From Ochrobactrum sp. Marseille-Q0166 (GTDB lineage Bacteria; Pseudomonadota; Alphaproteobacteria; Rhizobiales; Rhizobiaceae), in the NCBI RefSeq assembly GCF_014397025.1, contig NZ_JACJUO010000003.1:124001-188000 (forward strand): DNA of 64,000 nt, read 5' to 3'. The position numbers were made by a program, and so were the translations under genes. Below the pieces are notes generated by a model that saw only the letters and a list, made by a program, of their open reading frames with translations, ran no database searches and was not told the DNA's origin. This document shows, piece by piece, positions 8,835 to 18,110 of this stretch. The first letter of the stretch is position 1. Each line of letters starts with the position of its first letter.

Positions 8835-8928
8835 TGGGACGCTTGTCGGGCCTTTATTTCCAACACTGCGGATCACAACTTGAACCTTTGCTTTTCTTGT
8901 GCAAGCATTTCGTCGGAGGAGAAATGTC

Positions 8929-10797
8929 ATGGTGTCGGCGCTGTCGCACATCAAAGAGATTGAACGCGTCGCTATGGGCGGCGCGTCTGATCGTGATCGT
9001 CCGGTTATTCAATCCTGGCTTCGCTGTCTTAATGATTATCAGCTTAACCCAGCCCGGGCGCAGGAAGCTTATATCGTGCCTGATACGCTGCTGCGTGAAC
9101 ATCGTGAGCAGTCAGAAGAATTGATCCGGATTGGCAGAACCGGCCTTGAAGGCCTTTTCCGGCAGGTTGCCGATCAAAGCTATGTGCTGCTGTTGTCGGA
9201 TGCGCGCGGCGTCACTGTCGAGTTTATGGGTGATCCGACCTTTGATAACCATCTACGCAAAGCAGGGCTTTATCTCGGGTCGGAATGGTCGGAAGATCGC
9301 GCGGGAACCTGCGCAGTGGGTGCCTGCATCGTTTCGGGAAAGCCTGTTATTATTCATCAGGACGATCATTTTGACGCTTCCCATATCGGATTGACCTGCA
9401 CAGCAGCTCCCATTTTCGATACTTTGGGCGATCTCTCGGCGGTACTCGACATATCGCAATTGCGCTCGCCAACCGCCAAAGCAAGCCAACAGCTCGCATT
9501 GCACCTCGTGGCTTCCACAGCGCGTCGAATTGAGCTTGCCAATCTGATGACAAGAGCACGCGAGGACTGGGTTCTGCGTTTGGCAAAATTGCCGGATTTC
9601 CTTGATGTCGATCCTGACGCCGCTTTGACCATTAATGGCAGCGGCATGATAACCGGAATGACGCATGGCGGCTTTGGCGCTGTCGCGCGCGGGATGAACC
9701 TCAATGCTCTTTCAACAAAGGACTTTATCGGGAAACCGATTTCCAGTGTCTTTGATATTGATATAGATCAGCTTCCCGCACTGATGCGCGGACGCCCCAA
9801 TGGTGAGCGTTTGCTGCGCGCACGTAATGGTTTAGCGTTATTTGCAAGTGCCATTGCGCCGGTCAGCAGTTTCCGCGCGCCCGCAACCAGCATATCCGTG
9901 CGCCTGCCTGCCGCCTTGCGGCAGTTGAGTTTCGGCGACCCAGCCATGGAAATGCTACAGGCACGTGCGGCCAAACTGGCGGATCGGCATATCCCCATTC
10001 TCATTAAGGGTGAAACCGGCAGCGGTAAGGAATATCTTGCGCGCGCCATTCATGACAGCAGCGCGAAATCCGGGCCATTCATTGCGGTCAATTGTGCAGC
10101 AATTCCGGAACAATTGATCGAATCTGAGTTGTTCGGCTATGTCCCCGGCGCCTTTACCGGAGCCATGCAAAAGGGAAAAATCGGACTTATTGAAGCTGCC
10201 AATGGTGGTACGTTGTTTCTGGACGAGATCGGCGATATGCCGCTTGTCCTGCAAAGCCGCCTGCTGCGGGTTCTCTCAGAAAACGAAATTCAGCCGGTCG
10301 GTGCATTGAAGCCGAAGCCGGTCAAGTTCCGGCTTTTGTCGGCATCGCATCGCGATCTAGCGGCACTCGCTGCCGAAGGCCGTTTTCGAGAGGATCTGCT
10401 TTATCGGCTCAATGCCGCGACGCTGACCTTGCCGCCGCTGCGGCAGAGAGAGGATTTTGGCAACCTGGTCGATCACCTTCTGCGCCGTATCGAAGAAGAA
10501 GAGGGAGAGACAATCACGATTGATCGCTCAGCAAAGGCGAAGCTTGCAGCCTATCGCTGGCCCGGAAACCTGCGCGAGTTGGACAATACGTTGCGTGTTG
10601 CAGCCGCGATTGCAACAGGTGCAACAATCACCACCGACTGTCTGCCTGATCATTTCCAGACGGATATTTTGCTGGGAAATGACCAACAAACCTTGCGCAG
10701 CCAGCTTGATGAATGCGGAAACAATATTTCAGCACTGGCGCGAAAACTCGGTCTCAATCGGTCAACCATCCATCGTCGTCTGAAACAGCGGCATTGA
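8929..10797 (+). CDS. AcoR-like sigma-54-dependent transcriptional activator
   Basis: 622 residues from the ATG at 8929 with GGAGGA at 8915-8920. The N-terminal region (about 1-200) looks like the GAF sensor of AcoR-type activators (GLYLGSEWSEDRAGTCAVG, then TCTAAPIFD). The AAA+ domain has Walker A GETGSGKE at about 361-368, the sigma-54 contact loop GAFTGA at 407-412 and Walker B with Asp432 in TLFLDEIGD. A Fis-type helix-turn-helix closes the protein (NISALARKLGLNRSTIHRR). The next gene has a consensus -24/-12 promoter and upstream palindromes, so this protein probably activates the dehydrogenase-monooxygenase operon. Confidence 0.93.
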   Translation: MVSALSHIKEIERVAMGGASDRDRPVIQSWLRCLNDYQLNPARAQEAYIVPDTLLREHREQSEELIRIGRTGLEGLFRQVADQSYVLLLSDARGVTVEFMGDPTFDNHLRKAGLYLGSEWSEDRAGTCAVGACIVSGKPVIIHQDDHFDASHIGLTCTAAPIFDTLGDLSAVLDISQLRSPTAKASQQLALHLVASTARRIELANLMTRAREDWVLRLAKLPDFLDVDPDAALTINGSGMITGMTHGGFGAVARGMNLNALSTKDFIGKPISSVFDIDIDQLPALMRGRPNGERLLRARNGLALFASAIAPVSSFRAPATSISVRLPAALRQLSFGDPAMEMLQARAAKLADRHIPILIKGETGSGKEYLARAIHDSSAKSGPFIAVNCAAIPEQLIESELFGYVPGAFTGAMQKGKIGLIEAANGGTLFLDEIGDMPLVLQSRLLRVLSENEIQPVGALKPKPVKFRLLSASHRDLAALAAEGRFREDLLYRLNAATLTLPPLRQREDFGNLVDHLLRRIEEEEGETITIDRSAKAKLAAYRWPGNLRELDNTLRVAAAIATGATITTDCLPDHFQTDILLGNDQQTLRSQLDECGNNISALARKLGLNRSTIHRRLKQRH

Positions 10798-10800
10798 TGA

Positions 10801-10839
10801 TGCAACACTTGCAACACCTGTTGCAGAACGCCTGTTGCA
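10801..10839 (+). promoter_or_regulatory. Nested TGCAACA/TGTTGCA palindromes, candidate activator site (UAS)
   Basis: Four 7-bp half-sites lie within 39 bp: TGCAACA at 10801-10807 and 10810-10816, TGTTGCA at 10819-10825 and 10833-10839. The inner pair forms a palindrome with a 2-bp spacer. The array starts 3 bp after the activator stop and ends 71 bp before the -24/-12 element, a common position for sigma-54 enhancer sites. Binding by the upstream AcoR-like protein is inference. Confidence 0.7.
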
Positions 10840-10910
10840 TCTGTTCAGGCGGCAATTATGCTGCTCAATAAAATCACGAAAAAACAACATGTTACTACTT
10901 TAGTTCAAAG

Positions 10911-10926
10911 TGGCACGCAGCTTGCA
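10911..10926 (+). promoter_or_regulatory. Sigma-54 (-24/-12) promoter
   Basis: TGGCACG, four bases, then TTGCA matches the sigma-54 consensus (TGGCACG-N4-TTGCW) exactly, with GG and GC 10 bp apart. It lies 32 bp upstream of the alcohol dehydrogenase ATG at 10959. Confidence 0.88.
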
Positions 10927-10958
10927 TTTCCTCTTATGACTCACATGGAGGAAAATAT

Positions 10959-12032
10959 ATGCGTGCGTTGCGCTTTTATGCTGCCAAGGATCTACGTGTT
11001 GAAGACGTGCCAGCACCGGCTGATGTTGGCCCGGATCAGGTTTTAATCGAAAACCGCTTCTGCGGTATCTGCGGGACCGATCTGCACGAATATGCTTATG
11101 GGCCGATTTTTATTCCGACGGAACCGCATCCCTTTACCAAAGCAAGTGGCCCCCAGATCTTGGGCCATGAGTTTGGCGGTGTGGTCAAAGCCGTGGGAAC
11201 TGATGTCAGTCACGTCAAAATTGGCGACCGTGTGTCGGTTCAGCCGCTCATCATGCCGAGGGCAGGCGACTATTTTGCTGATCGTGGGCTTTATCACTTG
11301 AGTACCAGCCTCGCACTGGCGGGCCTGTCATGGCATTCGGGTGGCATGGCTGAACAGGCTTTGCTCAACAGCTATAACGTCCAACCCATCCCCGATGACC
11401 TCAGCGACGAAGAGGCAGCTTTGATCGAGCCGACGGCAGTCGCGGTTTATGCCTGCGACCGCGGTGGCGTTACGGCTGGCGACAGTGTGCTAGTTACGGG
11501 AGCTGGCCCGATTGGTATTCTTGTGGCCATGGCGGCACGGGCTGCGGGTGCTTCGCAGATATTCCTGTCCGACCTTAATGAAACGCGCTTACAGCTCGCG
11601 CGTGAAAAGCTGGGTGATATTCGCACCATTAATCCGAAGTCGGAAAATGTCGGTGATGTGATCCGTGCGGAAACCGAAGGCAATGTCGGCTGCGATGTGG
11701 CCATTGAATGCGTCGGTAATGAACATGCCTTGAAGAATTGCACCGATGCCGTTCGCAAGCAGGGCGTCGTGGTGCAGACGGGGCTGCATCCGCATGAAAA
11801 TCCGCTCAACTGGTTCGATGTCACGTTCAAGGATATCGATATTCGCGGTTCATGGGCCTATCCCACACATTACTGGCCGCGTGTCGCAAGGCTGATTGCG
11901 AGCGGACAGATCCCGGCGAAGAAGATCGTTACCAGGACAATCGCGTTGGAGGACGCTGTTGCTGAAGGTTTCGATCGCCTGCTCGACCCGGCGGGCACTC
12001 AGCTCAAAATATTGATCGATCTGAAAAGGTAA
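10959..12032 (+). CDS. Zinc-type medium-chain alcohol dehydrogenase, 2,3-butanediol dehydrogenase-like
   Basis: A 357-residue NAD(P)-dependent MDR enzyme. The catalytic zinc site is recognisable: Cys in CGICGTDLHEY near residue 36-46, GHEFGGVV near 70, and a Glu in ALIEPTAVAVYAC near 155. The Rossmann motif is VLVTGAGPIGI near 178-188. The structural-zinc lobe, usually four cysteines, is replaced by MPRAGDYFADRGLYH without cysteines. The overall pattern resembles butanediol/threonine/sorbitol dehydrogenases. It sits behind the sigma-54 promoter and before a flavin monooxygenase, so the two probably act in sequence on an alcohol or acyloin. The substrate is unproven. Confidence 0.85.
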   Translation: MRALRFYAAKDLRVEDVPAPADVGPDQVLIENRFCGICGTDLHEYAYGPIFIPTEPHPFTKASGPQILGHEFGGVVKAVGTDVSHVKIGDRVSVQPLIMPRAGDYFADRGLYHLSTSLALAGLSWHSGGMAEQALLNSYNVQPIPDDLSDEEAALIEPTAVAVYACDRGGVTAGDSVLVTGAGPIGILVAMAARAAGASQIFLSDLNETRLQLAREKLGDIRTINPKSENVGDVIRAETEGNVGCDVAIECVGNEHALKNCTDAVRKQGVVVQTGLHPHENPLNWFDVTFKDIDIRGSWAYPTHYWPRVARLIASGQIPAKKIVTRTIALEDAVAEGFDRLLDPAGTQLKILIDLKR

Positions 12033-12091
12033 CGCATTTCACTGCCGGGCTTGGGAGAGCCCGGCGTCAACATCTATGGGAGGAAATTGCA

Positions 12092-13891
12092 ATGCTTGAG
12101 AAGACACCAAACGTTCGCGTACAGGCCTTTCTCGACAGGTTTGGCGCAGCACTCGAGGCGGGCCGGATCGATGAAGCCGTTTCAATGTTCGCTGATGATT
12201 GCTACTGGCGCGATCTGGTCGCCTTCACCTGGAATATCAAAACAGTGGAAGGGCACGATCAGGTGCGTGATATGCTGCAATCACAATTGCAGCTGGTAAA
12301 GCCGACAAAATGGCAAGTTGCGCCGGGTGAAGCTGCAACAGAAGCCGAAGGTGTGACCGAAAGCTGGATCTCTTTTGAAACCGAAGTGGCACGCGGTTAC
12401 GGGCTTATCCGTCTGAAGAGTGGAAAGATATGGACTCTTCTGACCGTCATGTCGGAATTGAAAGGTCACGAGGAAAAATCTGGCTTTACTCGCCCACTGG
12501 GGGCAAAGCACGGACAGGATCTTGGCGCGAAAACTTGGAAGGAAGAGCGCGAGGAGGAAGAACGAACACTTGGCTACGAAACACAGCCCTATGTGCTGGT
12601 AATCGGTGGCGGGCAGGGCGGTATTGCGCTCGGTGCGCGCCTGCGTCAGCTTGGCGTGCCGACAATTATCGTCGAACGGAACGAGCGTCCGGGCGATTCA
12701 TGGCGCAAGCGCTACAAGTCGCTCTGCTTGCATGATCCCGTCTGGTACGATCATCTGCCCTACATCGATTTCCCGAAAAACTGGCCTGTTTTTGCACCGA
12801 AGGACAAGATTGGAGATTGGCTGGAATTCTACACTAAAGTGATGGAGCTTAATTACTGGACGCGTTCTACGGTCAAGTCTGCGAAATGGAACGAAGACAA
12901 GAAAGAATGGTCCGTCGTCATCGACCGGAATGGTGAGGAAGTCACGCTGCGTCCCAAGCAATTGGTTTTTGCGACCGGTATGTCGGGCAAGGCGAATATT
13001 CCAAGCGTTAAAGGACAAGACCGTTTCAAAGGAGAGCAGCACCATTCGTCCCGCCATCCGGGACCGGACGGCTACAAGGGCAAGAAGGTCGTTGTCATCG
13101 GGTCGAACAATTCGGCGCATGATATCTGCGCAGCACTTTATGAAGCAGGCGTCGATGTGACGATGGTGCAGCGCTCATCCACGCATATTGTGCGTTCAGA
13201 GCCCCTTATGAAATATGGGCTTGGCGCGCTCTATTCAGAAGAAGCCTTGCAAAATGGTGTCACCACCGCCAAGGCCGATCTGATCTTCGCGTCACTGCCC
13301 TATCGTATCATGCATGAGTTTCAGAAGCCGATCTATGACAAGATCCGCGAGATCGACGCCGATTTCTATGCAGCACTTGAGAAGGCGGGTTTCCAGTTGG
13401 ATTTCGGTTCCGATGGCTCGGGATTGTTTCTCAAATATCTGCGGCGCGGCTCTGGCTACTACATCGATATTGGCGCTTCCCAGTTCATCATTGACGGCAA
13501 GATCAAGCTTGCCTCCGGTCAAATTGACGAGATCACAGACAACAGCGTTAGACTTGCCAATGGTACGGAGTTGCCAGCAGACCTCATCGTCTATGCGACC
13601 GGCTATGGTTCCATGAACGGTTGGGTTGAAGATATCATCGACAGGGAAACCGCCGACAAGGTCGGTAAAGTTTGGGGGTTGGGATCAGATACGCCCAAAG
13701 ACCCAGGACCGTGGGAAGGTGAACAGCGCAACATGTGGAAGCCGACCCAGCAGGATGCACTTTGGTTCCATGGTGGCAATCTGCACCAGTCGCGGCACTA
13801 TTCGCAGTATCTCGCGCTGCAGCTTAAAGCCCGTATGGAAGGTATAGACACGCCCGTTTATGGCCTTCAAACCGTTCATCACAGACACTAA
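12092..13891 (+). CDS. Flavin-dependent monooxygenase (FMO/Baeyer-Villiger class) with N-terminal NTF2-like domain
   Basis: 599 residues. Residues 1-125 look like an NTF2/SnoaL-like cone fold (FLDRFGAALEAGRIDEAVSMF). From about 165 comes an FAD domain with VLVIGGGQGGIALGARL (FAD GxGxxG at about 171-176), an FMO fingerprint FKGEQHHSSRHPG at about 311-323 and an NADPH motif VIGSNNSAHDI at about 336. It should insert one oxygen atom into a small substrate using NADPH. It shares the sigma-54 promoter with the dehydrogenase; GGAGGAAA precedes the ATG. Whether it attacks a ketone or a heteroatom cannot be told. Confidence 0.87.
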   Translation: MLEKTPNVRVQAFLDRFGAALEAGRIDEAVSMFADDCYWRDLVAFTWNIKTVEGHDQVRDMLQSQLQLVKPTKWQVAPGEAATEAEGVTESWISFETEVARGYGLIRLKSGKIWTLLTVMSELKGHEEKSGFTRPLGAKHGQDLGAKTWKEEREEEERTLGYETQPYVLVIGGGQGGIALGARLRQLGVPTIIVERNERPGDSWRKRYKSLCLHDPVWYDHLPYIDFPKNWPVFAPKDKIGDWLEFYTKVMELNYWTRSTVKSAKWNEDKKEWSVVIDRNGEEVTLRPKQLVFATGMSGKANIPSVKGQDRFKGEQHHSSRHPGPDGYKGKKVVVIGSNNSAHDICAALYEAGVDVTMVQRSSTHIVRSEPLMKYGLGALYSEEALQNGVTTAKADLIFASLPYRIMHEFQKPIYDKIREIDADFYAALEKAGFQLDFGSDGSGLFLKYLRRGSGYYIDIGASQFIIDGKIKLASGQIDEITDNSVRLANGTELPADLIVYATGYGSMNGWVEDIIDRETADKVGKVWGLGSDTPKDPGPWEGEQRNMWKPTQQDALWFHGGNLHQSRHYSQYLALQLKARMEGIDTPVYGLQTVHHRH

Positions 13892-13937
13892 ATAGGACTT
13901 TGCGCGCATGTGTAAGTGCGCGCAAACAACCAGTACG

Positions 13938-13982
13938 ATTAGAGCGCGGATCTGATCCAATAAGATCGAAACGCGCTCTAAT
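13938..13982. repeat. Intergenic palindrome, probable bidirectional terminator
   Basis: Arms ATTAGAGCGCG (13938-13948) and CGCGCTCTAAT (13972-13982) are perfect 11-bp inverted repeats, with an inner GATC/GATC pair. It lies between two convergent genes (monooxygenase and GntR). A related sequence with the same right arm occurs near 49894-49937, so it appears to be a dispersed genomic element. Confidence 0.7.
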
Positions 13983-13993
13983 TGGTCACTAAC

Positions 13994-14674
13994 CTAAACA
14001 TTCAATGCTAGAGCTTTTGAATTGTTTATATGATCGGACAAAGCCTCTGTTGCCTTATCTGGGTCGCGGGTTTCTATAGCTTCTATGATGCGTAGGTGTT
14101 CGAGCATCACGGGTGCCACGCGCCCTTCAATGGTATAGCGTTCCTGATTGATCAGGCGGGTCTTGACTGAATTAACGCGATAAGCGGTAGAGATAATGTT
14201 GTTTCCCATAGCGTCGATGAACGTATTGTGCATCTTCCAGTCAATCTGCTGCGCCATCTCCTCTTCGGCCGGGCTCAGGGTTTTTGACTGAGCAAGCGCA
14301 AGCATTTCTTCATGTTCGTCACGCAGCGACTTGATAGCAGCGTCGGATGCATTGCGTGTAAAGAGTTGCACGGCCTCTTTTTCCATCACAAGTCGGAACT
14401 GAAAAGCTTCGCGGATAAGATTAAGGTCCACATGTGCAATTTGGATCCCGCGCTGTGGCAACGCTGTCAACAAACCCTCGGATTCAAGGCGCGGAATGAT
14501 TTCCCGGATGGGACCAAGAGGCACACCGGTGCTTTCCACAAGCTGTCGTTGCGACAAAAATTGTCCAGGCAAAAACTCCCGAGCCAACAGTTTGTCGATG
14601 ATACTGATATAGGCAAGCTCGCGCTGCTTAATAACTTCTTTTCCACCTGCGCGAGGTTGGCCTGGCGGCATCAT
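13994..14674 (-). CDS. GntR-family regulator (FCD domain)
   Basis: 226 residues. The winged helix occupies about 20-85 (LAREFLPGQFLSQRQLVESTG, recognition by sense; then PLGPIREIIPRLESEGLL), followed by an all-helical FCD ligand domain whose metal/ligand residues are suggested by FRLVMEKEAV and the late HLRIIEAIETRD and HINNS histidines. It is the last gene of the minus-strand aldolase-aminotransferase-Aap cluster, about 136 bp after AapP. Its own promoter has a 14-bp palindrome. It probably controls the cluster in response to the imported compound. Confidence 0.88.
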   Translation of the reverse strand: MMPPGQPRAGGKEVIKQRELAYISIIDKLLAREFLPGQFLSQRQLVESTGVPLGPIREIIPRLESEGLLTALPQRGIQIAHVDLNLIREAFQFRLVMEKEAVQLFTRNASDAAIKSLRDEHEEMLALAQSKTLSPAEEEMAQQIDWKMHNTFIDAMGNNIISTAYRVNSVKTRLINQERYTIEGRVAPVMLEHLRIIEAIETRDPDKATEALSDHINNSKALALNV

Positions 14675-14693
14675 TTAAAATCCCTAACTTATA

Positions 14694-14707
14694 ACTGATT
14701 CATCAGT
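14694..14707. promoter_or_regulatory. 14-bp palindrome before the GntR gene, candidate operator
   Basis: ACTGAT-TC-ATCAGT lies 20 bp upstream of the GntR start. FCD-type GntR proteins bind short palindromes, so autoregulation is plausible. A weaker TGAC/GTCA pair occurs near 21439-21452 upstream of the first gene of the cluster. Confidence 0.45.
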
Positions 14708-14810
14708 GAAATAATATTGAGTACTTGGACGGTCAAAATTGCAAGAGTTTGTTGTAAGCGCGGCAGTTTTAACTCGATCCCGCCGCGGCTTCGGAGCTTT
14801 GCTTGTGGTT

Positions 14811-15620
14811 TTAATGAAGGATCTGGCTCAGGAACAGCTTGGTGCGCTCATGCTGCGGATTGTCGAAGAACTCGGCTGGTGAGTTCTGCTCAACAATCTG
14901 CCCCTGATCCATGAAGATCACGCGGTTTGCAACCTGACGTGCAAAGCCCATTTCATGCGTTACGCAGATCATCGTCATGCCTTCATCCGCAAGGCTGACC
15001 ATCGTATCGAGCACTTCCTTGACCATTTCCGGGTCGAGCGCCGATGTCGGCTCATCAAACAGCATCACTTTCGGGCTCATGCAAAGCGCACGGGCAATCG
15101 CCACACGCTGCTGCTGCCCACCCGAAAGCTGGCCCGGATATTTGTTGGCCTGCTCTGGAATCTTCACACGCTTCAAATAATGCATGGCGATTTCTTCCGC
15201 CTGCTTCTTGGGCATCTTGCGCACCCAGATTGGCGCCAACGTACAGTTTTCCAGAATGGTCAGATGCGGAAACAGGTTGAAGTGCTGAAACACCATGCCG
15301 ACTTCGCGACGCACTTCATCGATCTTCTTGAGATCATTGGTGAGTTCGATGCCATCAACGATGATCTGGCCCTTCTGGTGTTCTTCCAGACGGTTGATAC
15401 AGCGGATCATGGTGGATTTGCCGGAACCCGATGGTCCGGCAACGACGATGCGTTCGCCGCGCATGACTTTCAAATTGATGTCGCGCAGAACATGGAACTC
15501 ACCATACCACTTGTGCATGTTCTTGATCTCGATGGCCACTTCGGTCTTCGAGACTTCGAGTTTTGACCGGTCGATTTCGACACCAAGCTCTGATTGCGGG
15601 AGGGCGCTTTGTGCACTCAT
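14811..15620 (-). CDS. aapP: Polar amino-acid ABC transporter ATPase (AapP-like)
   Basis: 269 residues. An N-terminal tail of about 28 residues precedes a standard ABC ATPase: Walker [10 protein letters not shown] at 62-70, Q-loop [10 protein letters not shown], signature LSGGQQQR near 167, Walker [14 protein letters not shown] and switch histidine in VTHEMGFA. The sequence between them is typical of the polar amino-acid uptake (PAAT) group. It is encoded just after two long permeases and a binding protein in the order known for the rhizobial general amino-acid permease AapJQMP. ATP hydrolysis on the inner face drives import. Confidence 0.93.
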   Translation of the reverse strand: MSAQSALPQSELGVEIDRSKLEVSKTEVAIEIKNMHKWYGEFHVLRDINLKVMRGERIVVAGPSGSGKSTMIRCINRLEEHQKGQIIVDGIELTNDLKKIDEVRREVGMVFQHFNLFPHLTILENCTLAPIWVRKMPKKQAEEIAMHYLKRVKIPEQANKYPGQLSGGQQQRVAIARALCMSPKVMLFDEPTSALDPEMVKEVLDTMVSLADEGMTMICVTHEMGFARQVANRVIFMDQGQIVEQNSPAEFFDNPQHERTKLFLSQILH

Positions 15621-15640
15621 TTGGACTATTCCCTTTATTC

Positions 15641-16792
15641 TTATCGTTTATGACCTGTGTCGAGCCGTCGTTCCATGAATATAGAGTATCGCGACATGGC
15701 GAAACAGAAAATCCAGAACACGAAGCCCGCAAAGATCAGCCCAGTTACCGGGGTAACAGGCGAAGCCCAGTTTGCATCTGAGAAGTTTAGGCGAACAATC
15801 CCGAGCAAGTCGAACATGGCAATAATTGTGACGAGAGACGTGTCTTTGAACAGGCCAATGAAGGTGTTCACGATGCCGGGTATCACCAGCTTCAATGCTT
15901 GTGGGAGGACGACCAGTATCATTTTCTGCCAATAGGTCAAACCGAGAGCGTCTGCTCCTTCATATTGGCCTTTTGGCATAGCCTGCAGGCCACCGCGCAC
16001 AACTTCTGCCATATAGGCTGATGCGAACAGTGAAACGCCGATCAGTGCACGGATAAATTTATCAACCGTGAAACCCTGCGGAAGAAACAGAGGCAGAACC
16101 ACACTTGCCATGAATAGTACGGCCAGCAAAGGAATGCCACGTACCAGTTCGATAAACGCAGTTGAGAGCATGCGGATTACCGGGAGGGAGGATCTGCGCC
16201 CTAATGCGAGCAAGACGCCCAGTGGTAGCGATACAGAAATTCCGACAAAAGAAAGCGTCAGCGTAACCAGCAATCCGCCCCACAGCGAGGTTTCGACATA
16301 GGATAGGCCGAACACGCCGCCGATAAGCAAAATAACCGACACGACTGGCAACACCACAAACATAAGTGCTGCATTCAGTGCCTTGTGCCCAACTTTTGAG
16401 ATTAGCAGAGGGACTAACAGCGCCGTAAAGAGCACAAAAACAGCAATCGGGCGCCAACGCTCGTCCATTGGGTAACGACCAAAAATGAATTGATCCATTT
16501 TGGCATTGACGAATGCCCAGCATGCGCCTGACCAGCCATCCGGCTGAATGCCGCCTTGCGCGATTGTCGAACAGGCCTCACGTCCGCTCCCCGACCATGA
16601 TGCATCGATGAATAGCCATTTTAATGCTGGCGGAAGCAACCATCCGATGAGCAGCAGAGCCAGAACAGTGAAAATGCTGTCCTTGACACTGCCAAACAGG
16701 GAGCGCCGCACCCATTCAAATGCGCCGGTGCGAATTCCCGGTGCTGGCAGGGCAGGGTGCATTTCCGTGCGGATGAAATGTGTATCACTCAT
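15641..16792 (-). CDS. aapM: Amino-acid ABC transporter permease (AapM-like)
   Basis: 383 residues with an N-terminal cytoplasmic tail, an extra membrane segment near 40-60 followed by a periplasmic stretch, and about seven more membrane helices. The permease EAA loop is visible as [21 protein letters not shown] (kept short here as [10 protein letters not shown] region) near 275-300. The length is far above the 220-240 residues of typical PAAT permeases but is normal for AapM. It is separated from AapQ by one base and from AapP by 20, so they are one operon. Confidence 0.92.
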   Translation of the reverse strand: MSDTHFIRTEMHPALPAPGIRTGAFEWVRRSLFGSVKDSIFTVLALLLIGWLLPPALKWLFIDASWSGSGREACSTIAQGGIQPDGWSGACWAFVNAKMDQFIFGRYPMDERWRPIAVFVLFTALLVPLLISKVGHKALNAALMFVVLPVVSVILLIGGVFGLSYVETSLWGGLLVTLTLSFVGISVSLPLGVLLALGRRSSLPVIRMLSTAFIELVRGIPLLAVLFMASVVLPLFLPQGFTVDKFIRALIGVSLFASAYMAEVVRGGLQAMPKGQYEGADALGLTYWQKMILVVLPQALKLVIPGIVNTFIGLFKDTSLVTIIAMFDLLGIVRLNFSDANWASPVTPVTGLIFAGFVFWIFCFAMSRYSIFMERRLDTGHKR

Positions 16793-16793
16793 T

Positions 16794-17987
16794 TTACCGC
16801 TCCTTAAGCGCCACTTTTGTGTTGAACCAGTTCATGAATCCGGAAGCTGCAAGGCTCAGGGATACAAACACGATCGCCCAGATTGTGATGACTTCAATTG
16901 CCTGTCCGGTTTGGTTCATGATTGTACCGCCGATAGAAACGATATCGGCATAGCCTACGGCGATGGCGAGTGAGGAATCTTTCATCAGGTTGAGATATTG
17001 ACTTGTAAGCGGAGGAATGATGATCCGCATGGCCTGTGGAATAACAACGAGACGGGTGGTGAGCGATGGGGAAAGACCCAACGCGTGGGCTGCTTCTGTT
17101 TGACCTGCGCTGACGCCGACAATGCCTGATCTGACAATTTCTGCGATGTATGCTGCGGTATAAAAAGACAGTGACAGGAATAGAGATAGAAATTCTGGCC
17201 CAATCGTCACGCCGCCTTGAAGGCGAAAGCGCCCCAGTTCAGGCAGTTCGAAAGAAAGCGAACCGCCACTCACGAGCATTGTCAGGGTTGGCAAGACAAT
17301 CAGCAGTGCAATTGACATCCAGAAAACGGGCAAGCGCTTCCCTGTCGCAGCCTGCCTCTTTCGCGAGAAATATCCAAGCGCGATGCTTGCTATAATAACG
17401 ATCAGCAGTGCGGCGAAAACCAATGTGCCGGAGCCACCGAATTCCGGCTTCGGAAATGAGATTCCGCGATTGTTGATGAACACAGAGAAAGGGAGCTCAA
17501 TCGATTGCCGAATTTGGGGCAAGATCGAGATGACGCCGACATACCAGAAAAAGACGATCAAAAGAGGTGGAATATTTCGGAAAATCTCGACATAGACCGT
17601 GCAGAGTTTCGCGATAAGCCAATTGTTTGACAAGCGGCCAATGCCGATCATGAAGCCGAGTATGGTCGCTGCAACAATGCCGGTTGCGGCGACAAGCAAG
17701 GTGTTGAGAAAACCCACCAGAAGAGCGCGCCCATAGGTTGAGTCGCTCGAAAAGGGGATGAGTGCCTGCGAAATATCAAAACCCGCCCGGCCCTCCAGAA
17801 AGCCGAAACCCGATGCGATATTTGCGCGCTGCAAATTTGTGATTGTGTTCGCGACGATCCAGTACCCGCCTGCCAGAAGGCAAATCAGAATTGCTATTTG
17901 GAAGAGTTGTCCCCGAAACTTCGGATCGTTTATAGAACGTATTTTTTTGTCTGGACCAACGTCTGTGGTGATGACGTTTTCAGCCAT
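16794..17987 (-). CDS. aapQ: Amino-acid ABC transporter permease (AapQ-like)
   Basis: 397 residues, multi-spanning. The first membrane segment ([16 protein letters not shown]) is followed by a periplasmic region with the AapQ-type [14 protein letters not shown] motif, then the conserved permease core with [19 protein letters not shown] and the coupling loop [19 protein letters not shown]. With AapM it forms the heterodimeric channel. It lies directly before AapM and after AapJ on the minus strand; the AapJ-AapQ gap holds a strong hairpin. Confidence 0.93.
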   Translation of the reverse strand: MAENVITTDVGPDKKIRSINDPKFRGQLFQIAILICLLAGGYWIVANTITNLQRANIASGFGFLEGRAGFDISQALIPFSSDSTYGRALLVGFLNTLLVAATGIVAATILGFMIGIGRLSNNWLIAKLCTVYVEIFRNIPPLLIVFFWYVGVISILPQIRQSIELPFSVFINNRGISFPKPEFGGSGTLVFAALLIVIIASIALGYFSRKRQAATGKRLPVFWMSIALLIVLPTLTMLVSGGSLSFELPELGRFRLQGGVTIGPEFLSLFLSLSFYTAAYIAEIVRSGIVGVSAGQTEAAHALGLSPSLTTRLVVIPQAMRIIIPPLTSQYLNLMKDSSLAIAVGYADIVSIGGTIMNQTGQAIEVITIWAIVFVSLSLAASGFMNWFNTKVALKER

Positions 17988-18067
17988 GGATTAGTTCCCC
18001 CCGATAGTTAGGCATTTCCTGGTTAACTTTGGCGGAAGGACCCCAAATCTATACCAGGCAGATGTGA

Positions 18068-18091
18068 GGAAGAGCGCATGAGCGCTCTTCC
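18068..18091 (-). terminator. Intercistronic hairpin between aapJ and aapQ
   Basis: GGAAGAGCGC (18068-18077), loop ATGA, GCGCTCTTCC (18082-18091) is a perfect 10-bp stem. It is placed just after the binding-protein gene and has no T-run on the minus strand, so partial termination or 3'-end protection is likely. This would raise binding-protein levels over membrane components, a common arrangement for ABC importers. Confidence 0.65.
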
Positions 18092-18110
18092 ATGGTTGAT
18101 GAGGGATCAC

